From Candidatus Omnitrophota bacterium (GTDB lineage Bacteria; Omnitrophota; Omnitrophia; Omnitrophales; Aquincolibacteriaceae), in NCBI GenBank assembly GCA_028713205.1, contig JAQTOZ010000007.1, positions 1 to 34,195 of the forward strand: a stretch of DNA of 34,195 nucleotides, read 5' to 3'. Each line of letters begins with the position of its first letter. Position 1 is the stretch's first letter. Made by a program: the position numbers and the translations under genes. The notes beneath the pieces were generated by a model. The model was given only the letters and a program-made list of their open reading frames with translations. It was not told the DNA's origin and ran no database searches. This document shows, piece by piece, positions 1-12,000 of this stretch.

Positions 1-3000
1 GGTTGATTAAAAACAGCGGGAAATACGGATCCTCGAGAAGTCCCGGCAGCGTGTTCTTTTTCAGAATCGCCAAGATCTTGGCAATCCGTTTGCGCACACC
101 GAACGCGGGCGGCTTGGGTTTGGGCCAGTCACGCCACTGAAGCGCCTTCAGCATCCCGACCATTCCCCCGCCCTGTTGATCCAAAAACCCTTGGACACGG
201 AACCAATTCTCAAAGAGGCACCAGGACCATTCGTCCAGCTTCTCGCGCGGGAAAACACGCGCCCAAAATCCGCCGTAATCGGACAAAAATAAAATCAATC
301 CTTCGATCAGAGCCAGGTCATCCGGATTCGTCGTCTCGGAACCATAACGCAGCATCGACTCGATCGCATCGCGTGCCGCCGTCCAGCCGTCATCGGCAGA
401 CGCTTCCGCCGCAGTCGTTTCGGCAGTATCCGACAGACGCGCCGCACATGCGAAACCCTGCACGGCGCTCACAACATACATTGTCATCCAAGTGTCAAAA
501 TATCCATGGTCCATCATGATCTCAAGGGACTGTTGAAACCAACTCAGACCTTCACCCACACGCTGCATGGCCATCAGAGCGGCGGCATAGGCCATTTGCG
601 ACGCCACGGCATCCCTGGAATCATAGGTTCTCTCCCTGTGCCGGATCCACTCGACGGTCGTCCGAATCTCCGCCAAAGCCCATAAGGCATTATCCCTCTC
701 CCCATGCTCCAGCCACGCCGTCAAAAGCGGCACCAAGGCTTGCGCGCGCACTGCGGGCCTTCTCAGGGAATCGACGATCGTCTCGGCAATCTCGAAGTCC
801 CCCCTCCGTGCCAGTCGATCGACCTCCTCGACCACGCCCCTCTCGTTGGAATAACCTCGCTCTTTTTGCATACGCCGACGAAATTCTTCCGGCGTCCAAA
901 TCGCAGCGCCGGCCGCCCAGCGATATCCGACATAACTCCCGCCGGCATTCCAATTCAAAAGATCTCCGAGCCGGTAGAATCGTTCGGATTCGGCCGGATT
1001 TCCCAGGGCATGCCAAATTTCGGCAAGGCGATAAGCCTGGGGAGCCTCATGCGTGGGACTCTGTTCCGATAAATGAGCACCGACCCGTCGTGCAATGCGT
1101 TCCGCTTCGGCCGCATTTCCCATCGCCAGGTAAGACTGCGCCAAAGCCAAATCACCGAGGCCAGCCCCTTCCGGTCTGCTGCGCTTTTCCAAAACAGACG
1201 CCAAACGCAATCCGACCGGATCCATGTTTCTGGCGTGATAAGCCTCCGCCATATAATGCAATGCCTCCGGAGACGATTCGTGCACACCGAGACGCATCAG
1301 CAAACTTTCCGCCGCGGACAAAGCCGAATAAACATTGGCTTCCGGCGACATAGGCGCGACATTCGCAGCTGACGCCGCGACAGCTGGCATACCCGCTTCC
1401 GCAGTAACCTGTTCCGGATAATGAATAAGGAATTCTGCATCGAACCCGAAAATCCGTGCCAGATAGGGATCGTCCTCGTGATAATCCTGAAACCATTGAT
1501 TCAAGATCATTCGCCACAGGACTTCGTCCGGCGTCCCTGGTGCATATGCCCGCGCAACGGGCATGACACGCTCACGCAACGCAGCGGCGTTGTCCGGATG
1601 GCCCGTGCGTTCCTCCAACAATGCCATTTGCGCATATTGCCCGGCGTTGTGAAAGAAGATCTCCCCTGAGCCTTCCGAAAATATCCTCCGCACCAGCCGG
1701 TGCATCCGGCTGGCATGACCGCGGTCATTCAGTGTCAGATAAATTCCTCCCGCAAGGGCACCCAGTTGCATGAGATAAATGTCCTCATAATTTCCCTGTT
1801 CTTCCCGAATCTTTCGATCAAAGGATTCCATGGCTTGCCGCGCGGCACTAAAATCACCCCGGCGGATGGCCTGAAAAGCCATCAGCAGCGAAAGCCGTGG
1901 GGCCATGCCGTAAATGACGACCGACGGATTTAATTCCGGGAATTCCCGCCGGGACAATCCCGCGTCCAGCAAAAGGATCCAGCAGAGTATCCGGTTATTC
2001 AGCTGAGGCTCATTTTCTTTCGGCTGATTGTCGCGGATTTGTGCCAAACAGTGCAAATGGCGCAGCGTTTCCCGCACAATGTTCTCGTTCTTGTTATTCA
2101 AAGCCGCAACTCCGACGGCCACACCCAGCCGCGCTGCCTCGGCGGCGCTTTTTTCATTCGTCACCGGCAGACTTTGCATCTCTTCGAAAGCCCGTCTGAT
2201 TTCAAGCGCCGCTTGTTCGCGATTGTTTTCACGCGCAAGCTGGTCCGCATAGGCCAGGCTTTGCAGAATCTCTCCGCCTTTTTCCGGGAAAAATTTGAGT
2301 TCCCCATTCCTGATTTCCGACCTCCCCTTCGCGGTGGGAGGAAAGGTCTTATCAACGACGCGGGAAAACCCATAAATATTTATTTTCTCATGCCATGCCT
2401 GTAATTTCTCGTGATCTGAACTTGCTGCTCCCAAGTGGACGATACCTGCCAATAATTGATGAATGTCGGACCCTTCAACAAGCGAATTTGGGCAATGAGC
2501 TTCCGCATACCGAACCATTTGAAACAGCAATGAAGCCCAATCCTCCGATCTGGACGATCCGGGAATACACATCAACTCGCTGATTAAACGGATACCATTC
2601 GAAACCAGCCTGCGTTCGTACTCCTGAGGCGCAAAACGCCCTGTGATGTCATAATATTCTCCGCGATTCAGAAGATTCATCACTTCCTGAAAACAGATCC
2701 GCACGAATTCCTCAAGCTCAGCCGGACGCAATATTTCCAGTTCCTCGTAGCGCTCCCGGGACACCAGGGAGTGCGAGTCGGCCAAAAATTCCTGGACCAT
2801 TTCGCGGATTTGAGCCGGATCCGCATTCTCCGGAACAACGAAAGATCGCGATCCAACAATCCCCAAATCAACCAAGGCATTCAATATACCGGTCAAATCC
2901 AAACCGTCATAGAGACCTCTCTGAATCAGGTAATCCTCCATTTCACGTTCGTAAGTTTGCGGATCGACTCGGCGTCCGCGCCGAAAAATCAGTTGCTCGC

Positions 3001-6000
3001 TTCGCCCACTCAAGATCGGAGTTGCTATCGGAGTCTCAAGCGGTTCAGCGCTGACGTCGATTTCCCAAAAACTAGGCCGAATCGCCAAAACATGAACTTG
3101 CATACCGTTCACGACGACCTTTCCGATGCCTTCAAGCCTTGGAACCGGTGTCGTGTAAAGGATCGAACCCTGCTGAGGCAGGCCCAAATCGACCGGGCTC
3201 AAATAATGCCTGCCTTCGGCATCGGGCCGATCCGTACGAATGATCCGTCTCAATTTAAAAAACAGATTCCGCACATCGCCGATTTTCACTGGAATAAACT
3301 CTTCAGTCCGCGCCAGTTTATGTTCGTCTTCAGGATCCGCGGTTTCCCGCTCAATCACCAGTTCATTGCCGTTCTGAAAACGGATCGCAACTTCCGTAAC
3401 ACCTCTTTCCTGGAATAACGGGTCAAATATTTTAGTCATCACAAAGCGGCTAAAATCGTTCACCCGAACTTCCGACCGCGTCGTCGAAGCAGGATCTGCT
3501 TTGCGCATCTCCGAACGAACGGCCGTGTTACGCTGTTCCGGAGGAAGGCGTTCGATGTTCGCACGCAGCACACGCTCAGCTCCCTCGGAGACCATGAACT
3601 TTGCCACATCGCGGCAAATGCGTACGTCTCCATAGGAGGTTGGCCCACCGTACTCATCGGTACTGTCCTGATACCAGGCGGACGGTGAAGTGCTGATGTG
3701 AACCGTGGAAGGAACGATGCCGTCTTCTTTGAATAACCGGTCAAGAAAGCGGATGATCGACTGCGCATCTGCGACATCGGAACAGATATTGATCACGATC
3801 CGTTGATTTCGCGGCCGGTCTTTCCAGTCAAAGTATTTGTCAAATCCGGTGTGGACGTATTCACTGACATGTGACTTGACCATCCCGATACCTTCGTCAT
3901 TTTCATCTCCATGGTCGATCACGTTCCGGCTGGTCCGGCTGACGTGGATATGTCTGCCGATGCGTTTCTTTTGCGCTAACGTAATCGCGATATAACCCGG
4001 TCCATACCCATGCTTCAAATCCGGAATGTACGCATCGGTATGGGCGTCAATGAATAGTTGGTCGTTCACCTTCTGAGTTTCGCCTCTCTCCGTAGAGTCG
4101 TCCAAATAGGAATCGGATTTGTCATGTGCATCGAACACATAGATACCGAAGCCGAGATTTGTCTCGATACGGACATCCTGGGTCATCGTTGAATCTTCCG
4201 AGATCGAATCGTGATCGCGAGCCCTCTCGATGTCGTCGGGCGTCCCGACGATGAGACTTGAATATTTCACATGCCGCCAGCGGCCGATGGCCTCATCCCA
4301 TGTAAAATTCCGTGCATCAACCGGCGGTTCATCCCGGCTGCCCCTTCTCACCTCGGAGCGCGCTTCTTGGAGATGTAATATCATGTTTTGATTTGTACGC
4401 GAAAAATCAACAGTCGCACCCCAAAATGCGGCCTGACACATCAAGCGTTCGGCATCGACAATGACACTCAGCACATCGCGCGGTGCATTTAGCACACCGA
4501 ATCCCATCGATCGCAATCGTGTCGCCGTGAAGTTGATTGCCATATGATAACCGGCAGCGACCAACAACGATGAGGTCATAGCGATAAGGGTATGGTCCCA
4601 GGAATGTCTTAACCCTATCCCCGGAGTCGTCCGATCCCCTTCCGACATTATCGCGCTGTGGCCATCGGCAAAAAGGCGATTGGAAAATCCCAAGGCCGAT
4701 TCGTCGGTTCCATCATCGTAATGCCCCAACGGCATACCTTGCACCGAAACCATATAGCGAGGAATCAAATACCGGAACAGCATTTCTTCGATCATCGGTG
4801 CGATAAACACTTGATCGAGAATCATCGGCGCGTTCAACTGAACGAAAGTCAGCAGTTGATCTTCACTTCCGAAAGAGCCGTCCATGAAACGGCTTAACAC
4901 GTTATTCGAAACCTCCAGACGCGCCGATGCGACGGCAAGACAGATCATTTGAACAAAGAAGCGGTCATGCACCGGCGACTTCAACATTTTTGTCAAATGA
5001 CCAAAAACGTACTCACCGATTACCATCGCGTCCGGAAGGAGGCCGACAAACCTATCCGGCACATGCAAACGATCGAGGACTTGCGGCATACGGGATATCC
5101 CTTCGTAAAAGGAGCGGACGGCCCGGCTTTTCAGAAATTGATTGGCGGATGCCAAATCCCCTTCGGGGAAACTTGGCACAGCCGACAATTCAAGCCGGAG
5201 AGGGGCATACGCATGATCTTTCTCGGAGACAACGCTTTGATTGTAAATATCGAATTGTGCCGAAAGCATTTCCTCAAGCTCACCCGAAAGTCTCGGTAAA
5301 ATCATCGGTTTATTGTCCCATCTCGTTTCCGAGCGGGACGGTGTTTGGCTGCGTATCGGCTCGCGCAACTTTGCGGCAACTCGTTCGACGACTCCGGCAT
5401 CCGTACGCTGAAACAGCATGGTCCAGTATTTTTCGATCGCGTCCTTCCACTTTCGCAGGATTTCAATGGGCGGGAGTGTTTGAATATCACGAAGGACTTC
5501 GGCGTGCATCGTTTCGGTCCCCAGCAGATACATGACTTTCACCAGTTCATAGGTGAAATGTTTTTGGAATGTACGATTGACAAAATGTTTCTGCAATTCG
5601 GGATCGCTCAAATCGCTGACAAGATCCCGGAGATGCGTCAGCAAACCTTGGACATCCGTACGATAAAGATCCCCCAGGATGATTCGTGCCATATCCTGCC
5701 AATCTCCCCACGGAGTCACATGCAAACGAACTTGCATCGGCGCAAGCGCACCTTCGACACGAAAGTCGTACAACGCGCAAACCATACCGCTCCGGATCAA
5801 ACGGTCGGCACGAATGTTCAAGTCCGGATAACAGGCCTGAAGGGCTTTGCGCAATTCGGCGGTGAAAAAAGGGACTGCATTGGAGGTTACCCGCCGCTGA
5901 GCGATACTGTCCCTGAGACGGAGTTCCTGCGGATAATGGATGACAAAATCAATGTCCCAATCATCGTGATCATATCCCGGGAAATAACGCATAGAACCGG

Positions 6001-9000
6001 CAATCCTGGCCTCGATGACCATTCCCGGAATACCGATCCGCGCGGCCGTCCTTTGCGCAGCCTCCTCCGCCAGCAACTGCAGAAAGCCGACGTCCTTAAG
6101 CGCCTCGTGAATCGATGCCGGAATTCGGCTTGCGATACCGGCCGCCGGCGGAGCGAGTTTTTCGTCCGCAACATACTTCAAAGCAAAATCCAGATCGCCG
6201 TATTTCCCGCCCGGCTGTTTGCTCCCGTATGGCACACGGTAATTGTAATCAAAGATTTCTTTGCGGAGTTCCGCAGCCCGTTCCTCGCCCATGGATGGTG
6301 CGAAGAGCACATTAAATAAATACTCGTTAAGCGCGGAGGCATTTGCTCCGATCAAGTCCAAAACTTCGCTCGATAAGCCGATGGCGGCCGGATATTTTTC
6401 CGCAATCAGTTCTTGGAACTCAAACTCCGGGACAGTCACGGCAGCAACCGGTGCGGCAGGCACGGTATTGAACCACAGCAAATCGCCTTGCGACTTCGTG
6501 CGCTCAGCCGGATCCGGGATCACCACGGCATCAAATTCAACGATCGGTTTTTTGAGACTTTCGTCAATCCAGCCGCAAAGTTCCCGTTGTTGGGAATTTG
6601 TCAGGCCGGGAATTCTTAATGCGGCATGTTTAAGATCACTGCGCAACTCATCGAGATCGATACTGTTTCTTAAAGGTCTTACATTTTGCGCGAGCAACGC
6701 TTGCTCCAGTTCGCGTTGGGTTTCAGGAGAGGCATCTTGACGCATCTCGGATCGATCTAAGGATTCTTCGAAAGGCCGCGCGGTGATCGATAGCTCGTAT
6801 TCATCATGTTCTTTTGATCCCTGCCGGACATGCGTCCTGTTCAAATCAAGACGATAGGTAAAAGCCAAACCGCTAAAATGCGGTTTGCGCTCCAATTGCG
6901 TAACGAAATATTGTCCGATCCGCCGGAGGATAAGAGATGTTTCGGTCTTAGAACGCTCCGACTGCGGAAAATAATTCAACTGAATGACGCTCGGTACATT
7001 GAGTGCCACCATCATGAGAGGCTCACGCACCAAAGCAAGTTCATTGATCGTTTCAATCAGTTCAAACCAGCCACATTCGATAGTTTCAACCAATTCTTTG
7101 GGGCCTTCCTCCCGAATGGGATAAACCGGAGTCTGCGGTGAAAACCACTGTTGCACGGACGAAACAGCGTCTGCGATCCAATCGCGCAGGCGCTTAAATA
7201 ACCGCGTCTCGGACCTCATTTCAGTAGGCACTAGGCGGGAGGCAGTGGGCAATACATTCCTATCGCTTTGACTGCTTACTGTGGACTGCTTACTGCCGAC
7301 TGATTTCAGGCGCGCCTCGGAACGCCAACGCGCAAAGGATTCTTGTATTTGTTGATTCATCCGCTCCATATCCCTCATCCATTCCCAACCTTCCCGCGGA
7401 AGGACCTCGGTGTGGAGTGTATGAATCAGCCGTATCGTCTTCTCTGCGGATTCAAGCCACTTTCGAAGACGCGCAGGCAACGCTTCGACCTCGTCCGCAT
7501 TGAGCTCACCGCGCAACATCAGATCAGCAATAAAACTGTTGCTCACCACCATGCGCTGTAAAAGGCACATATGCTTGAGTGGATTCACCCACGGTGGGAC
7601 TTCCTCACCGGTCCAATGACTCTGAAACTCTGCCACCGCCAGACGACGCGGGTCACCTTGATCGCGGATCGCTTCGGCCTTGGTAAAAAATTCCGCTGCA
7701 ATCTCCACCGGAGAGTGCGTTTCAACATAGTCGTTCGTGAATGCCAACGAATAGCGGCCTTTCAGCACATCTTGATATTGATTGAACAAGGGACTCGACG
7801 TGAGCAGCGCCATCGCACGACGCAATTTCTGTTTGGACTTTTCGTCGTAGGCCTTCTCAAGCGGCGTCGCAAATCCAAAGGGCCATCCGGATTGAACGTA
7901 CACATACAGATTTCTTAACTTCGTCATATCCTGCACGAGCCCATTCAAAAGCCGGTGGAGCCAAACAAGCTTGGGTAAACCGAAAATCATATCGGCATCG
8001 GATGTCATCCCTTCAAATAGAGCCCCCAACTCATCGGCGCTCTCTGAGCGAATGACATACGCCAAAGTTTTTACGTCATATTCATTCATCAGCGGCAGAA
8101 TCACCCGCGTCACATAGTCGCGGAAATCCTCATAACGGTCAAACCGACCTAAATAATCTTCGTCAGTAATCTTTTTCGAATACTGATACAATCGGAGTCC
8201 CGTTTGATTGATTGTTTCGATCAATTGAGCGGCTCTCGTCCGCATCGAATCGTCTTCGATTTCGGACAATTCCGCGCGTTTTGCATCACAGGCGTCCCGG
8301 AGCATCAGAAGCACGTCCTCCGGATTGGAATCCGACCGCATCTCGGACCGGTTCGGAGCATCGGGCAAATGTCCTGCTTCATAAGTTGCATATTTCCCGT
8401 CAAATTTGGTGTAGGCTTGCCCGATCAACCGGACCGCACGCACCGAAGCCCAAAACCGCCGGTCTCTTTCTTCCTTGGAAACGTAATGCAGATCATGGAG
8501 CTGATCATAGATCTTGAGGACGATATTTGCCTGCCCCGCTTCGGTCTCGGAAAAGCGTTTTTCCCATCCCCGGCCTTCGCGCGGAACATATCGAATAAGA
8601 TTGGAACCGTCCGGAAATTTAAAATAGATTTCAAGATCGCCTTTCGTACCGCGGAGCCGGCAATAGCGGTCATTGCTCGGCATGCCGTCGCCCACTTCAA
8701 GATCCACAGGAACACCTTTGAGTTCCGTGCGGATATGCGCATACGTTTCAGCACCCGGTACCGCATCGGTCCGCCGCGCCAAAACAATATCCTTCGCATT
8801 GAGCGATAAGTCTTCAAAACTGAGTCCGAATGGGGCAAGCATCATTTCCAAAGGTGCGATAATATGCACCATCGTGTCCATGGCCTGACCGCCACCGCTG
8901 ATTTCGGAATCGACAATCCAAGCCGCATTCGACTTCTCTTCATAGAGCCGTCCCTCGACTCCGGCCAAATCACCGAGGAGTTCCGGCAAGCGCTCGTTCA

Positions 9001-12000
9001 TATTCAAAGCCTCCATCATCGCGCCCCGCTCGATCACATGATCAATCGAAAAAATCAGATCGGGATATCGCTCGTAAAGCGCAATCAGTTCATCGATCTG
9101 ATCCGGCGTGACCAAAGGTTTTTCCACGAATGCCGCAATACCTCTCTCGACAGCCCAGCGAATATAATCCAAATGCGTATTGGGCCACGTTGCGATCAAG
9201 ATAGCGTCCGGTTTGATTTCACCGCGTTCCACGGCTTGTTTGAATAATTCGAAACCCTGGTAATAATCCTCCACGCGCATAGGGAGTTGTTGCTCGCCGA
9301 TGATTTGATCGGCATCCTCGGGACTCTTCAAATCAATCCCGACCACTTTCGTGCGGTAGGTCGGACTCCATTGAGCGAGAATCGGCATATACCGGTCGCG
9401 GGATACTTTTCCGAGAGCTCCGGCAACGGCCAATGTTTTTTCTTGCAGCGAATGCGTGCCGACATGTTCTTCCGGCGCGGGAATCTTCGCGAGGACTTCG
9501 CCATGCCGCATTTCGCTTCGAACTTGTTGCACCTCGCTGAGGTGATAGGGTTCTGCCAGAGAAAGGAGGTTATTGCGCCAATCGACATGCCCTTCGGGGG
9601 CGATCACGGCCGGATCGCCTGCGAGTAATCGAAAAGCATTGAACAGAGTACCGTGACCGAACAAAATCACTTTTTGGCCGGGAGATTGCCGGTTCAGATA
9701 TTGCAGAAAATCATATGCACGGCCCAATACTTCTACAAAACTCTCGCCTTCGGGCTGCTTGGCTTTGACCAAAGCATTCAGGGCACGGAAACTTTTCGTA
9801 TTCTCGACTTCTTCCGGACCGAATCGGTCCGCAATCTCGTCCTCGGTCAGGTTCTCCCATGCGCCAAAGCCGATTTCCTCAAGGGCCGGGACCGTATTCC
9901 AAGTCAGATTTCCGGGCAGCGGTGTCGGGATGCGATCACGAAAAGGCTGTGCCGTTTGAAGCACCCGGGTCAATGGACTGCAAAAGACCGCGATTTTCTC
10001 ACCGCCCAAAATCGCGGCTAAAAATTGATCCCATAGCTTTTGGGCCGCCGCCCGGGCCTGTTCCCATCCCAACGAAGAAAGGTCATTGATCGTGTCTCCG
10101 CGTTTGCTGCCTTGAAAGCGGCGCTTTTGGTCCTCGTTAACCTGTTGAATGAGGTTTGTTTGTCCGTGGCGCACCAGCCATAGATCGCTGGCAAACCGCA
10201 TCGGGACAAAACTCTCTAAACGATAAATGCGGCCGGTTTCCGGATCATACCGAAGCTTCAACCGGTTTAAGATCTGCTCCTCGCGTACATTGGGATGCCA
10301 GACACGCATTTCGGAACGGTTGGCGGGTTCCGGACCCGCCTCGTGCGCAGGAGGCGGCACAGGCTTGCCGATCATCAGACTGTAGGCGGTATAATAATCT
10401 TGCCGGATCGTTTTTTGAGTTGCTTTCCAAAGCTTCCGGATTTTCACCGGGTTAAACAATTCGTTAAGCGTGGATGCCCGGACCTCAACCTGCAGCCAGT
10501 TGCCGTAATCCTCCAACAATTTATCGAGGTCCATGGCCTGCATTTCTTGAACAACCGTTTCAAAATACTCCAAATCATAGCCTTCCGCGCTGAACCATAG
10601 TGGATCACGGGCGCCATAGTATCGCCACATCTGCTCCATAAATTTTTTCCAATACGGGATACGGAACCCACTGATATCATTCGCACGTCGATCAGTCGGT
10701 TCGAGCGTGCCATCCATGTCAATTCTCAAGAGCGCCTCTGCCCCATCGCCGATTTTGACCGGCACCAAATTGGTATACTTGCTGTCCGCCTGCCGGAGCC
10801 AAACATCCAGCGCAAGAATCAGGGTGCGAACTTTTTTCATATCCTTCAAAGCCGGCGGCATCCGTTCGGGATGATCCCGATAGGTCCATTCATCGACAAT
10901 CGACAATACCGAGAAATAGGGCCTGAACCCGCTGGTATTGGGTCTCTGTTTGAATTCCTGATGAAGCTGCGGAGCTTCACCGAATGCCGGAATGAATACT
11001 TCGACCGCAACACCGAAATGCCGCATAATCAGAGAGGCCATGATTTCCTTATAATAGATGTTCACATTTTCATAGACGCCGCGAGCCTCTTCGGAGCGGG
11101 AACCTTTTGCGAGAAGCAACCTTCGATTTTTATCCCTGCCGATATAGAAAATATACTCATCGATTTGTTCGGGCCGTATGTCGTGTTGGAGGATCTCCCA
11201 ATATTTTGTTTCCCGCTCGATATAGCCCTGGCCAAAGACATACCGCAACACTTCAATCCATTGCGGATCCGTAATTTTGTGATACCGGATTTTCGGATCG
11301 CCCGGCCAATCCGCGACATATCGATTGGACCGCCTGCGCAGCCAATCTTTCGCCCAATCCGTCATCTCCCCTTCCACATAGACCACCGCGTCTTCGAGAT
11401 GGTCCTGATGGGCATCTGCCTTGACGTCCATTTTCCAGCGAGAAAGCGCATGATTCGTATCATCAATCGGTTTCTGAAGTTCCTTTTGTCGATTCATACT
11501 CAGTGTCGAATGGGCGCGTAATTGCCGCCTGAGAAAGTGCGCGCGGCCGTTGCGGAAACGGCGCAAACTCTTCAGATAGTCCAGCCTTTCTTCATCCGTT
11601 GCGAACGAAACCGCGGGGCTTTCCCAAATCATCTCCACGACCGGATCTTTGATATCAGGAAAATCGTGATTATGCGTGCCGTCAAAGCTATAATGACTTT
11701 CCACAACACGGGATTGAATTAATGACATGTACGGTTTAGCTTTATGGCGTAGGAAATAAATCGCCTGCGAGTCATAAACATCGAGCGGGAACCCTTGGTC
11801 CAAGTGCCTTTGCACGATCTCAACCTTATTGGCGGCATCTCCGGTATAAGCCCTGAATTGACTGATGGCAGGATTCTTAAACGGGCTCTCCATAACAGAT
11901 TTCCATTGGGCCGGCTCAGGCACGGGCTCCGCTCTCAATTCAGGCTTGAGCTCCCAAACTTCAAATTCTTCGGATGCCAAACCGAAATTCAAAGGTTCCG

